Of a DNA stretch of 64,000 bases, positions 15,788 through 24,002 are shown piece after piece (the first letter of the stretch is position 1; each line of letters opens with the position of its first letter). This DNA is from Pseudarthrobacter equi (GTDB lineage: Bacteria > Actinomycetota > Actinomycetes > Actinomycetales > Micrococcaceae): assembly GCF_900105535.1 (NCBI RefSeq), contig NZ_LT629779.1:992001-1056000 (forward strand), written 5' to 3'. Position numbers and translations under genes: made by a program. The notes under the pieces were generated by a model. It did no database searches. It saw only the letters and a list, made by a program, of their open reading frames with translations, and was not told the DNA's origin.

Positions 15788-16707
15788 CCACACCCGAAAG
15801 CAGGCTGCGCGAACTGGTCGATGAAGTCCTCACGGACGCAGGCCACCCGGATGACGCCGCACTTCGAAGTGCACTCGAATCGATTGGCTCCCTCGCGTCG
15901 CTTCCCGTTCCCGAGCCCTCGGGAGAACTTGCCCGGCTGCTGGCTGGCGGCGGGGACGAACTGGCCCGCCGCCGTCGCTCCAACCGTCACCGTCCCACTG
16001 TGGTGGGACTTGCAGTGATTGCCGGAATGGGGCTGGGTATTGGCGGCGTAGCCGCCACGGCCGGCAGCGCACCCGGCAGCAGTGCAGCATCCGTACAGCA
16101 CTTGCTGGGGGACTGGTCGCCGGATTGGGCGATCACCCACGGCGTACCGGCAGCGCCCACGCCCGAATACCGTGGAGTGGCGGTCCCTGCAGACCAAACT
16201 CCGGATTCGGTTCCCGCAGCCAGTTCCGCCTCTGGTTCCGCCGGAACCCCGGAGGGCACCGGCATTCCCCAGGGCAAAGAACTGCGGCCGCACGGCGAAG
16301 GTTTGGCTGGTTCCGCTGGAAGACCCGAATGCGGAAGCCCGAAGCAAACCGCGGCAACTCCTGCGGGCATCTGCCCGCCCGCAGCCGAACCATCAGGACA
16401 GCCGGACGGGCCGAGCAACCACATCGGCGGGGGATCGACGCGGGGAACGGCTGCGCCCGGGAACGCGGACAAGAAGAAGGTGCCGGACGAAGGCATTCCC
16501 GGCCACGCAGTTCGCGGCCAGGACCAAGCCGATCCCGGAGCCCCAGGACGTGCACTCGAGAACAGTGCCGGGCCAGGGAAAGCGGGACCAAAACAAGCCG
16601 CTGACAGCGGACCGGGAAGGGCCGCACCGGAAAAGCCCGGCCCGGCAAGCTCCCGGCAAGGGACAGGTACAGGAGATGCCCGGGTAACCGCTGCCGGCGG
16701 CAAATAG
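15784..16707 (+). CDS. Putative membrane anti-sigma partner with Pro/Gly/Ala-rich tail
   Basis: 307 residues, start overlapping the ECF stop by four bases. The layout is a cytoplasmic helical N-terminus (1-65), an arginine-rich stop (RRRR), one membrane helix (about 72-92) and a long extracytoplasmic tail (95-307) dominated by proline, glycine, alanine and serine. No zinc-binding HxxxCxxC motif of the classic anti-sigma fold is present. Gene order makes it the candidate regulator of the ECF factor; the tail has no recognised domain and looks disordered. Confidence 0.55.
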   Translation: MTTPESRLRELVDEVLTDAGHPDDAALRSALESIGSLASLPVPEPSGELARLLAGGGDELARRRRSNRHRPTVVGLAVIAGMGLGIGGVAATAGSAPGSSAASVQHLLGDWSPDWAITHGVPAAPTPEYRGVAVPADQTPDSVPAASSASGSAGTPEGTGIPQGKELRPHGEGLAGSAGRPECGSPKQTAATPAGICPPAAEPSGQPDGPSNHIGGGSTRGTAAPGNADKKKVPDEGIPGHAVRGQDQADPGAPGRALENSAGPGKAGPKQAADSGPGRAAPEKPGPASSRQGTGTGDARVTAAGGK

Positions 16708-16740
16708 CTGCCCATCGGCCCGGCAGTCTGCGGCCCGGGT

Positions 16741-16746
16741 TAGGCT
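16741..16746 (+). promoter_or_regulatory. -10 box, leaderless arrangement
   Basis: TAGGCT, then six bases, then the ATG of the CoA-binding protein gene at 16753. No ribosome site is visible. Confidence 0.5.
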
Positions 16747-16752
16747 GATGTC

Positions 16753-17178
16753 ATGGGCCACACGAACGATCCTGCAGTCATTGAAAGCCTCATGCGGACC
16801 AAAGGGCGGTGGGCCATCGTCGGCCTGACCACCAACGAGTGGCGCTCCGCCTACGACGTGTCCTTGTTCATCCGGGACCAGCTGGGCATGGACATCATCC
16901 CCGTCAACCTTGCCGGCGATACCGTGCACGGCGAACCGGGGTACCGCACCCTGGCGGAGATTCCGGCGGAAAAGCAGCCCATCGACGTCGTGGATTGCTT
17001 TGTGAACTCGGAGAGGGTTGGCAAGGTCGTGGACGAGGCGATCGCCGTCGGGGCCAAGGCTGTCTGGCTTCAGCTGGGCGTCATCGATGAAGCCGCCGCG
17101 GAACGCGCCAAGGCCGCTGGCCTGGACGTTGTGATGAACTCCTGCCCGGCCCAGCAGGCCTGGAAGTTCAAAATCTGA
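16753..17178 (+). CDS. CoA-binding domain protein (YccU-like)
   Basis: 141 residues, a single Rossmann-type CoA_binding_2 domain as in succinyl-CoA synthetase alpha N-termini. Motifs include WAIVGLTTNEWRSAY near the start, IIPVNLAG, DVVDCFVNSERV and AVWLQLGVIDEAAAERAKAAG, ending VVMNSCP. It probably binds CoA or an acyl-CoA; no catalytic domain is attached. It is a cytoplasmic stand-alone protein, convergent with the oxygenase gene. Confidence 0.8.
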   Translation: MGHTNDPAVIESLMRTKGRWAIVGLTTNEWRSAYDVSLFIRDQLGMDIIPVNLAGDTVHGEPGYRTLAEIPAEKQPIDVVDCFVNSERVGKVVDEAIAVGAKAVWLQLGVIDEAAAERAKAAGLDVVMNSCPAQQAWKFKI

Positions 17179-17191
17179 GCCTTGCGGGAGA

Positions 17192-18223
17192 CTAGCCCCG
17201 CTTCAGGAGGTCCGGGTAGTGCCGCTCGGTGACGTCCGGGTGCGCCCGCATCCTGCCCTTGAGCATGTTGAGCCCAAAGGACGCGAGCAGCGGGTTGCTG
17301 GGATCGTCAGTGATGCCGCGTGCGGCTGCCTTCAACTCCGGGGCCAGCGGAACGGGCTGGATAACCGAGTCCAGGCGGGGCGACCAGAAGAACGGCACCG
17401 AGTAGCGGTCCACGCCCGGGGGCGGTGCCTGCACGCGGTGGATCGTGGCGGCAAGGTACCCCTCGGTGGCTACTTCCAGCATTTCGCCGAGGTTCACCAC
17501 CAGTGCTCCGGGAAGGGGCTCCACTGGAAGCCATTCGGAGGTCCCCGGCGGTTTTACTTCCAGGCCTCCAACATCGTCCTGCAGCAGGAGCGTCACGAAC
17601 CCGTAGTCCGCATGGGAACCTACGCCCTGGTCACCGGCCTCTTTGACCACGCCGCCAACATAATGGACCAGTTTTCCCATCCATGCCGGTGCTTCCCGGA
17701 ACGGTTCGTCGAAATAGTCCTCGGGCTGTTGCAGCGTCACGGCAATGGCGCGCAGCAGTTCCATCCCCACCCCGGACATCAGTTCCGCCCAAGCCATGGC
17801 TGCCGGCTTTAGTTCAGGGAACGCTTCGTCGGGCCACTGGTTGGGTCCCTGCAGCAGCCAGTACGGCTGGTCCGGCGGATAGCTGTCCACGGGCGGACGC
17901 TCGGGGGAGTAGTCGATCTGCTCGCGCGCATCCGCCCGCCCCTGCGTCACTTCGGTTCCCATCCGGGTATAACCGCGGAAGTGCGGGGAAAGCCGGTTGT
18001 CCAGCTTCATCCGTTCTTCGAGGGGAAGGTTGAAGAACCGCCGGACGGCGTCAAGGAGCTGGTCCGCCTGCCCTGGCGAACCCCCGTAACCGGTGATTTG
18101 GAAGAAGCCCACGTCATGGGTGGCATGCCGCAACTGCTCGATGAATTCCGGACTGAAGGTCCCGTAGGGCTGCCGTGCGGTACTCAAATCCAGAACAGGT
18201 ATGGCTCCCTGGTCGTGTGACAT
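17192..18223 (-). CDS. 2-oxoglutarate/Fe(II)-dependent oxygenase, isopenicillin N synthase family
   Basis: 343 residues. The N-terminal DIOX_N domain has IPVLDLS and DVGFFQITGYG. The double-stranded beta-helix domain carries the iron ligands H204 and D206 (HADYGF) and H262 (IHRVQAP), with the 2-oxoglutarate RxS pair at R273 and S275 (DRYSVPFF). It should hydroxylate or otherwise oxidise a small molecule in the cytoplasm. No biosynthetic neighbours hint at a substrate. It is divergent from the MmcQ/YjbR gene. Confidence 0.88.
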   Translation of the reverse strand: MSHDQGAIPVLDLSTARQPYGTFSPEFIEQLRHATHDVGFFQITGYGGSPGQADQLLDAVRRFFNLPLEERMKLDNRLSPHFRGYTRMGTEVTQGRADAREQIDYSPERPPVDSYPPDQPYWLLQGPNQWPDEAFPELKPAAMAWAELMSGVGMELLRAIAVTLQQPEDYFDEPFREAPAWMGKLVHYVGGVVKEAGDQGVGSHADYGFVTLLLQDDVGGLEVKPPGTSEWLPVEPLPGALVVNLGEMLEVATEGYLAATIHRVQAPPPGVDRYSVPFFWSPRLDSVIQPVPLAPELKAAARGITDDPSNPLLASFGLNMLKGRMRAHPDVTERHYPDLLKRG

Positions 18224-18256
18224 CCTCGCAGACTAGCACCGTAAGGATGCGCTTTA

Positions 18257-18262
18257 TAGGCT
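18257..18262 (+). promoter_or_regulatory. -10 box, leaderless arrangement
   Basis: TAGGCT is six bases before the ATG at 18269, the same hexamer and spacing as at 16741. Confidence 0.45.
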
Positions 18263-18268
18263 TCGTTC

Positions 18269-18676
18269 ATGGACCCCGCCCTGCTGCGAAAAATCTGCCT
18301 CTCATTCCCCGGTGCCTTCGAGGACTACCCGTTCGGACCGGAGATTGCCGTCTTCAAGGTCCGTGCCCACGTAGCCGGAGGGGCCCGGCATGAGGCGAAG
18401 CTCTTCGCACTGTCCTCCATGGATCCCGGCGATTTCTACGTGAACCTCAAATGCGATCCCTCCTTGGCGGTTCAGTTGCGGGCCGCGCACGCCGCGATCG
18501 ACGGGGCCTGGCACATGAACAAGACGCACTGGAATGGTGTCCGCCTGGACGGGTCCCTCCCGGAGGACATGGTGCGGGACATGGTGGAGGACTCCTATGA
18601 CCTGGTGGTTGCCGGCCTGAGCCGCAAGCAGCAGGAACAGCTTGGCTGGGCACGCCTGGGACGTTCGGGTGAATGA
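18269..18676 (+). CDS. MmcQ/YjbR family protein
   Basis: 135 residues. It has the family pattern PGAFEDYPFGPEIAVFKV near the N-terminus, FYVNLKCDPSLAVQLR in the middle and AWHMNKTHWNGVRLDGSLP before a final helix. The fold (CyaY-like, with a double-psi layout) is sometimes called DNA-binding, without firm function. Its end overlaps the next start by eight bases (GTG at 18669, TGA at 18674-18676), so it heads a coupled set of small genes. Confidence 0.8.
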   Translation: MDPALLRKICLSFPGAFEDYPFGPEIAVFKVRAHVAGGARHEAKLFALSSMDPGDFYVNLKCDPSLAVQLRAAHAAIDGAWHMNKTHWNGVRLDGSLPEDMVRDMVEDSYDLVVAGLSRKQQEQLGWARLGRSGE

Positions 18677-19223
18677 GGCACGGGCGGCCCGCGGCAGCCT
18701 GAACTATCCGGGTGTTGGAAGTACAAGGCAGGGTACGACGCCGGCGGGGTACGCCAGCGTCGTGGAGGAGGTGCGCCTGGGGTCGGGGCTGCCGCTGTTC
18801 CGTCGCGTCGCGGACGGCATCCTTGGGTGGGAACTGCAGCGGCGCGCGGGCCTCCGTGTCCGGGCGGAGTCCCCACAGGCAAGGCCGGGCGTCCGCGTGG
18901 TCAGCGGCTTCGGCGTCGGCCCGTTCCGCCTGAACGCGCCGTGCGAGGTGGTTTGGGTCCGGGAACCGTCCGCGGACGGCATGCCACAGGCAGCAGGTTT
19001 TGGCTACGGGACGCTTCCGGGACACCCCGCCCGCGGCGAGGAATCCTTTGAGGCGGTCATCGACGCCTCGGGTGCGGTCTACCTCCGGATCCGTGCTTTC
19101 AGCAAGCCGGCCAACTGGTTCTACGCCACCGGCGGACTGGTCACCCGGGCGGCCCAGCGGTACGTTACTTCCCGGTACATTGAAGGGGCACGCACACTCG
19201 CCGCGGAAGGAACGTCCCAGTGA
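18669..19223 (+). CDS. DUF1990 family protein
   Basis: 184 residues from GTG 18669. It begins with the family hallmark LNYPGVGST and has VRVVSGFGVGPFRLNAPCEVVWV, GFGYGTLPGHPARGEESF and FSKPANWFYATGG. DUF1990 proteins have a START-like look and are common in actinobacteria and plants, with no assigned reaction. The start inside the MmcQ gene and its own GTGA overlap with the following gene (19220) suggest translational coupling. Confidence 0.8.
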   Translation: MNEARAARGSLNYPGVGSTRQGTTPAGYASVVEEVRLGSGLPLFRRVADGILGWELQRRAGLRVRAESPQARPGVRVVSGFGVGPFRLNAPCEVVWVREPSADGMPQAAGFGYGTLPGHPARGEESFEAVIDASGAVYLRIRAFSKPANWFYATGGLVTRAAQRYVTSRYIEGARTLAAEGTSQ

Positions 19224-19540
19224 TTTTTATCGTCGTCAAGTTCAAGGTCAAGCCGGAATGGTCGGAGCGCTGGCCGGAGCTGGTGGCAGACTTCACCGCG
19301 GCAACCCGGCAGGAGCCCGGCAACCTCTGGTTCGACTGGTCACGAAGCCTGGACGACCCCAACGAGTACGTCCTTGTTGAAGCGTTCAAGGACGACGCCG
19401 CGGGCGACCACGTGAACAGCGAACACTTCAAGAAGGCCATGGCGGACATGCCGCAGGCCCTCGCCGAAACTCCCCGCATCATCAGCCGCCAGCTCGAGGG
19501 CGACGGCTGGGACCGCATGGGCGAGCTCACCATCGGCTAG
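19220..19540 (+). CDS. Antibiotic biosynthesis monooxygenase (ABM) domain protein
   Basis: 106 residues from GTG 19220, overlapping the DUF1990 stop as GTGA. The single ABM-fold domain shows FIVVKFKVKPEW, FTAATRQEPGNLWFDWSRS and HVNSEHFKKAMADMP. Members are small dimeric proteins; some are heme- or quinone-related monooxygenases, others only bind ligands. It is cytoplasmic, with an unknown substrate; gene order suggests it works with the flanking small proteins. Confidence 0.8.
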   Translation: MIFIVVKFKVKPEWSERWPELVADFTAATRQEPGNLWFDWSRSLDDPNEYVLVEAFKDDAAGDHVNSEHFKKAMADMPQALAETPRIISRQLEGDGWDRMGELTIG

Positions 19541-19555
19541 GGAAGGACCGCGGCC

Positions 19556-19849
19556 ATGTGGGTCGGCTGGATCGAGTTCGACATCCTCCTGGGCGACGTC
19601 CAAAGCCTCAAGGAGAAACGGTCCGTTATCAGGCCGCTCCTTGCTGAACTAAAGCGTCGCTTCGACGTGTCCGTGGCCGAGGTGGGGGACCACGACCAGT
19701 ACCGCCGCACCAGGGTGGGCGCCGGCCTGGTGGCAGCCGACCGCGCGCACCTCGTGGAGGTGCTCGACGCCGTCGAACGCTTCGTGGCGGGCCGCCCCGA
19801 AATCGAGCTGCTCAGCGCCCGCCGCCGGGACCTGCACAGCGAGGATTAA
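19556..19849 (+). CDS. DUF503 (YlxP-like) protein
   Basis: 97 residues, starting 16 bases after the ABM gene. It matches the YlxP/DUF503 family: IEFDILLGDVQSLKEKRSVIRPLLAELKRRFDVSVAEV near the N-terminus. In many bacteria this family lies near rbfA/infB, but not here. It is a ferredoxin-like fold without an assigned activity. It ends the four-gene chain just before the purL terminator. Confidence 0.8.
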   Translation: MWVGWIEFDILLGDVQSLKEKRSVIRPLLAELKRRFDVSVAEVGDHDQYRRTRVGAGLVAADRAHLVEVLDAVERFVAGRPEIELLSARRRDLHSED

Positions 19850-19884
19850 GCGGGCGCAATGGCTGGCGGAGGGGAGATTAAAAA

Positions 19885-19940
19885 CGATTGCTCCGTAACC
19901 GCCGTTTTGAGGGCTCAAAAGGGCAATTACGGAGCAATCG
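19885..19940 (-). terminator. Intrinsic terminator of purSQL
   Basis: CGATTGCTCCGTAA (19885-19898) pairs with TTACGGAGCAATCG (19927-19940), and an inner TTTTGA/TCAAAA stem continues the fold. On the minus strand the stem is followed by TTTTT. It lies 12 bases beyond the purL stop. Confidence 0.85.
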
Positions 19941-19952
19941 AAGGGGAAGGGA

Positions 19953-22262
19953 TCAGCCGAAGTACTTCGGCAGCGTCCCTTCGTGGGCTTCGCGGAGGGC
20001 GTCGAGGGACAGGCTCTCCACGCCGTTGATTTCCAGGGCGCCGCTGGCAGCGTCCACCACGCCGATGCGGGTGTGCGCGAAGCCGCGGGCGGTGCACATG
20101 TCCGTGAAGCGCACTTCCTCCGAGCGGGGAACGCCCACCACGGCACGTCCCTGGGATTCGGAGAACAGTGCCGTGAACAGGTCCACGCCATCGCGGTCCA
20201 TGACATCCTGCAGCGCAATCCGCGCGCCGACGCCGTAGCGCAGCGAGGACTCCACCAGCACGGCGGCCAGGCCGCCCTCGGAGAGGTCGTGTGCGGCGTC
20301 GATCATGCCGTCGCGGGAGGCGTTGATCAGGATCTCACCCAGTGCGCGCTCGGTCTCAAGGTCCACCTTCGGCGGCTGGCCGCCCAGGTGGCCGCGCATG
20401 TTGGCCCACTCAGAGCCGTCCAGCTCGGCAGCGGTAGTGCCCAGCAGGTAGATCGCCTGGCCATCCTCACGCCAGCCCGACGGCGTGCGGCGGGCAACGT
20501 CGTCGAGCTTGCCCAGCACCGCCACCACGGGGGAGGGGTGGATGGGGGTGGTGCCCGTCTGGTTGTACAGCGAGACGTTGCCGCCGGTGACGGGGATGCC
20601 GAGCACCTGGCAGGCGTCGGACAGGCCGCGGATCGCTTCGGCCAGCTGCCACATGACATCCGGGTCCTCGGGGGAGCCGAAGTTCAGGCAGTCGCTGACG
20701 GCCATGGGGATGGCACCTGCGGTGGCAACGTTCCGGTACGCCTCGGCCAGGGCCAGCTGTGCACCGTGGTAGGGATCGAGGTAGGTGTAGCGGCCGTTGG
20801 CGTCGGTGGCCAGGGCAACACCCAGGCCGGTTTCCTCGTCAACGCGGACCACGCCGGCGTCGTCCGGGAACGCCATGGAGGTGTTGCCGCCCACGTACCG
20901 GTCGTACTGGTTGGTGATCCAGGACTTCGAGCACATGTTCGGCGAGGCCACGAGTTCCGTCACAGCCTTGGCCAGCTCGGCGGGTGCAGCGGGGCGGCCG
21001 GCATCCTGAACAGAGCCGGTGAAGGTGTCTGCCTGGACCGAATCCTGCCACTCCGGGCGGGCAAACGGGCGGTCGTAGACCGGGCCGTCGTGCGCCACGG
21101 TGCGGGGATCGACATCGACAATCACGTCGCCTTCCCAGGTGATGATCAGGCGGCCGGTGTCGGTGACCTCGCCCAGCCAGGAGTACTCCACGGCCCACTT
21201 GTCCATGACGGCCTCGAACGCTTCCACGTTCTCCGGCGTCACAACGGCCATCATGCGTTCCTGGGACTCGGACATCAGGATCTCGCCCGGGGTCAGCGTG
21301 GGGTCGCGCAGCAGGACGGAGGTCAGCTCAACCTGCATGCCGCCGTCGCCGTTGGAGGCGAGCTCGGACGTGGCGCAGGAGATGCCTGCCGCGCCGAGGT
21401 CCTGGATGCCCTCCACCAGGGAGCCCTTGAACAGCTCAAGGCAGCACTCGATGAGCACCTTTTCGGCGAACGGGTCGCCCACCTGGACGGCGGGGCGCTT
21501 GGACGGCTTGGTGTCATCAAAGGATTCGGAAGCCAGCACGGAAGCGCCGCCGATTCCGTCGCCGCCGGTGCGTGCACCGAACAGGACCACCTTGTTGCCC
21601 TTGCCCGAGGCGTTGGCAAGCCGGATGTCCTCGTGGCGCATGACGCCAACGGCAAGGGCGTTGACCAGCGGGTTGCCCTGGTAGACGGAGTCGAACACCA
21701 TCTCGCCGCCGATGTTCGGCAGGCCCAGCGAGTTGCCGTAGCCGCCGATGCCCGCCACGGCGCCGTGCATGACGCGGGCGGTGTCCGGGTGGTCGATGGC
21801 GCCGAAGCGCAGCGGGTCCATGACGGCAACGGGGCGTGCGCCCATGGAGATGATGTCGCGGACAATGCCGCCAATGCCGGTTGCCGCGCCCTGGTAAGGC
21901 TCAACGAACGACGGCGAGTTGTGCGATTCGATCTTGAAGGTCACGGCCCAGCCGTCCCCCAGGTTGGTGACGCCGGCGTTCTCGCCGATGCCCACCAGCA
22001 TGTCCTTCTTCATTTCCTCGGTGACCTTTTCGCCGAACTGGCGCAGGTGGTTCTTGGAGGACTTGTAGGAGCAGTGCTCGCTCCACATGACGGAATACAT
22101 GGCCAGTTCGGCGCCGGTGGGGCGGCGGCCCAGGACCTTGACGATTTCGTCGAACTCGTTCCGCTTCAGGCCAAGCTCGGCCCACGGCAGGTCCGTCTTC
22201 GGAGTCTTGCCGGCGTTCTCCACCGTGTCGATGTTGAACTTCTTGGTGGTTTCGGTGGTCAC
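19953..22262 (-). CDS. purL: Phosphoribosylformylglycinamidine synthase subunit PurL
   Basis: 769 residues from GTG 22260-22262, which overlaps the purQ stop as GTGA. This is the small-type PurL that works with PurS and PurQ to convert FGAR to FGAM using ATP and ammonia. Typical blocks are [42 protein letters not shown] and DVNPR-like nucleotide regions, with [12 protein letters not shown] and a second AIRS-like half. The frame continues open upstream only because it shadows purQ. Confidence 0.96.
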   Translation of the reverse strand: MTTETTKKFNIDTVENAGKTPKTDLPWAELGLKRNEFDEIVKVLGRRPTGAELAMYSVMWSEHCSYKSSKNHLRQFGEKVTEEMKKDMLVGIGENAGVTNLGDGWAVTFKIESHNSPSFVEPYQGAATGIGGIVRDIISMGARPVAVMDPLRFGAIDHPDTARVMHGAVAGIGGYGNSLGLPNIGGEMVFDSVYQGNPLVNALAVGVMRHEDIRLANASGKGNKVVLFGARTGGDGIGGASVLASESFDDTKPSKRPAVQVGDPFAEKVLIECCLELFKGSLVEGIQDLGAAGISCATSELASNGDGGMQVELTSVLLRDPTLTPGEILMSESQERMMAVVTPENVEAFEAVMDKWAVEYSWLGEVTDTGRLIITWEGDVIVDVDPRTVAHDGPVYDRPFARPEWQDSVQADTFTGSVQDAGRPAAPAELAKAVTELVASPNMCSKSWITNQYDRYVGGNTSMAFPDDAGVVRVDEETGLGVALATDANGRYTYLDPYHGAQLALAEAYRNVATAGAIPMAVSDCLNFGSPEDPDVMWQLAEAIRGLSDACQVLGIPVTGGNVSLYNQTGTTPIHPSPVVAVLGKLDDVARRTPSGWREDGQAIYLLGTTAAELDGSEWANMRGHLGGQPPKVDLETERALGEILINASRDGMIDAAHDLSEGGLAAVLVESSLRYGVGARIALQDVMDRDGVDLFTALFSESQGRAVVGVPRSEEVRFTDMCTARGFAHTRIGVVDAASGALEINGVESLSLDALREAHEGTLPKYFG

Positions 22263-23044
22263 TTGTCGCCTCCCACAATCTTGGTCAGTACGGAGGTGAA
22301 GAAACCGAGTCCGTCTGTGTCGGACCCGCCGACACCGGCGGAGCCGGACAACGCAGTCTCGGGGCCAAAGCCCGGTTCCACGGCGTGCTCGGGGTGCGGC
22401 ATGAGGCCCACCACGTTGCCGGCTGCATTGGAGATGCCGGCGATGTCGCGGCGCGAACCGTTCGGGTTGAAGCCCACGTAACGGAAGACGACGCGGCCCT
22501 CGGCCTCGAGGGCGTCCAGGGTCTTGTCGTCCGCGATGTACTGGCCATCCTGGTTCTTCAGAGGGATGGTGATTTCCTGGCCCGCTTCGTAGTCCAGGGT
22601 CCAGGCAGTGTTGCTGTTCTCGACGCGCAGGATCTGGTCGCGGCACAGGAACTTCAGGTGATCGTTCTTGATCATCGAACCCGGCAGCAGGTGCGATTCC
22701 GTGAGGATCTGGAAGCCGTTGCAGATGCCCAGGACAGGCAGCTTGGCGTCACTGTTGGCGGCGTCGATGATCTTGGACATCAGCGGCGCGAAACGGGCAA
22801 TGGCGCCGGCACGGAGGTAGTCACCGTAGGAGAACCCGCCGGGGATGACGACGGCGTCCACGTCACCGAGTTCGGTGTCGCCGTGCCAGAGTTCGACGGC
22901 GGTGGCACCGGCCAGGCGCACGGCGCGGGCGGCATCCCGGTCATCAAGGGTGCCGGGGAAGGTAACGACGCCGATCCGGGCGCCGGCGAGGCGCGGCTCC
23001 GCCGCGACGGCGATGGCCTCGCCGATCAGGGGAAGTTCAGTCAT
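22259..23044 (-). CDS. purQ: Phosphoribosylformylglycinamidine synthase subunit PurQ
   Basis: 261 residues, a class I glutamine amidotransferase domain that feeds ammonia to PurL. The catalytic cysteine is C108 in GICNGFQIL; the histidine and glutamate are in [12 protein letters not shown]. It is some 30 residues longer than many PurQ proteins, with an extra N-terminal segment before [11 protein letters not shown] and a glycine/serine-rich insert near the C-terminus. It begins one base after the purS stop. Confidence 0.95.
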   Translation of the reverse strand: MTELPLIGEAIAVAAEPRLAGARIGVVTFPGTLDDRDAARAVRLAGATAVELWHGDTELGDVDAVVIPGGFSYGDYLRAGAIARFAPLMSKIIDAANSDAKLPVLGICNGFQILTESHLLPGSMIKNDHLKFLCRDQILRVENSNTAWTLDYEAGQEITIPLKNQDGQYIADDKTLDALEAEGRVVFRYVGFNPNGSRRDIAGISNAAGNVVGLMPHPEHAVEPGFGPETALSGSAGVGGSDTDGLGFFTSVLTKIVGGDK

Positions 23045-23045
23045 C

Positions 23046-23297
23046 TCAGGCCTCGACGACCTCGACGTTGACGACGTCCTCGATCACGGGGTTGGACAGG
23101 AGGGTTTCGGCGGCGTCGCGGGCCTGGGCCAGGATCTCCTCCGTCACCTCGCCGTCCACGGTCAGTTCGAAGCGCTTGCCCTGGCGGACAGAGCTGAAGC
23201 TGGTGAAGCCGAGGCGGGGAAGAGCGCCGACGATCGCCTTTCCCTGGGGGTCAAGAATCTCGGGCTTGGGCATGACGTCAACAACGATCCGGGGCAT
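23046..23297 (-). CDS. purS: Phosphoribosylformylglycinamidine synthase subunit PurS
   Basis: 83 residues from ATG 23295-23297, with AGGAG eight bases upstream. PurS is the small bridging subunit of the FGAM synthase complex: [27 protein letters not shown] matches closely (split at residues 5-31). The order purS-purQ-purL with one-base and overlapping junctions shows a coupled operon. A candidate -10 on the minus strand (TAGAAT, plus-strand positions 23433-23438) would leave a leader of about 130 bases. Confidence 0.93.
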   Translation of the reverse strand: MPRIVVDVMPKPEILDPQGKAIVGALPRLGFTSFSSVRQGKRFELTVDGEVTEEILAQARDAAETLLSNPVIEDVVNVEVVEA

Positions 23298-23448
23298 CCG
23301 GCAACTCCTGTGCGTGAGCTTGGGTAAGGGCGCAGCGGAGTGGTGCCGTCTCACGCCGTACCGGTAGTGGGGGCACACTGTAAGGCAGTGTTCCAGACTT
23401 TGTGGACGGGCGCTCCGCGAGCTTGCCTTATCATTCTACCGGCCCGGC

Positions 23449-23490
23449 GGCCCCACCCTGTATTCGGTAGATCCACGTCACGGTGGGGCC
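23449..23490. repeat. 9-bp inverted repeat in the purS/23565 spacer
   Basis: GGCCCCACC (23449-23457) is matched by GGTGGGGCC (23482-23490) with 24 bases between. It is near the proposed purS promoter and could be an operator or simple hairpin. Confidence 0.3.
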
Positions 23491-23552
23491 CGCAAAAGCG
23501 GAATCCGGCGCTTCCGGCCAATCCCGCTATGGAGTTGAAACGGACCCTTCAC

Positions 23553-23558
23553 TAGGAT
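23553..23558 (+). promoter_or_regulatory. -10 box, leaderless arrangement
   Basis: TAGGAT, six bases, ATG at 23565. This supports the small 61-residue gene as real. Confidence 0.45.
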
Positions 23559-23564
23559 GACGGG

Positions 23565-23750
23565 ATGGCAGAGAATTCGAAGTCCGTCCTTTTGCCAGTG
23601 ATGGCCGCAGCCGTATTTGCCGGCCTGGGCCGGATGGTCTTCCAGAAGATCAAAGCCGACCGCCGTGCCCGGGAAACCCGCACGGCCGGACCGGTGGACG
23701 AGAAGACCCGGCAATGGATCAGCGACGTGGTCCGGACCCCCCGGCAGTAG
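23565..23750 (+). CDS. Small membrane-associated hypothetical protein
   Basis: 61 residues. A hydrophobic stretch of about 18 residues (VLLPVMAAAVFAGLGRMVF) is followed by a basic, hydrophilic C-terminus with KIKADRRARETR. One membrane helix with the tail in the cytoplasm is likely. I do not recognise the family. The leaderless promoter spacing and a start/stop pair with normal codon bias support it. It is divergent from purS and upstream of the subtilase gene. Confidence 0.55.
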   Translation: MAENSKSVLLPVMAAAVFAGLGRMVFQKIKADRRARETRTAGPVDEKTRQWISDVVRTPRQ

Positions 23751-23839
23751 CGTCCTGCCGCGGATTCCCGCGCCCTGCCCCTGACGCGCAGGGCTTCCCG
23801 GGCTGCCCGTCAGGGTCCCCGCCAGCGCTGTATATGACT

Positions 23840-23853
23840 GGCGAAAATTCGCC
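23840..23853. promoter_or_regulatory. Operator-like inverted repeat before the subtilase gene
   Basis: GGCGAA-AA-TTCGCC is a perfect six-base inverted repeat with a two-base centre, about 150 bases before the subtilase start in an AT-richer segment likely to hold its promoter. Confidence 0.4.
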
Positions 23854-24002
23854 GTATGTGCCCTATGTCATATTCGGCTATCAGTCTGTACTCTGTGAAC
23901 CGGCTGGTCTTATCGAATTACAAAACCTGTAATTCCCTGTACCAAGCCGGTCGTTTCCGGCCCTCTAATCCTGACAGGCCGGTTCATCGTGAAAGGGTGC
24001 AC

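Noticed and set aside
19953..22646. 897-residue version of PurL
   Set aside because: The added N-terminus is a shadow of purQ; the GTGA overlap at 22260 gives the normal start.
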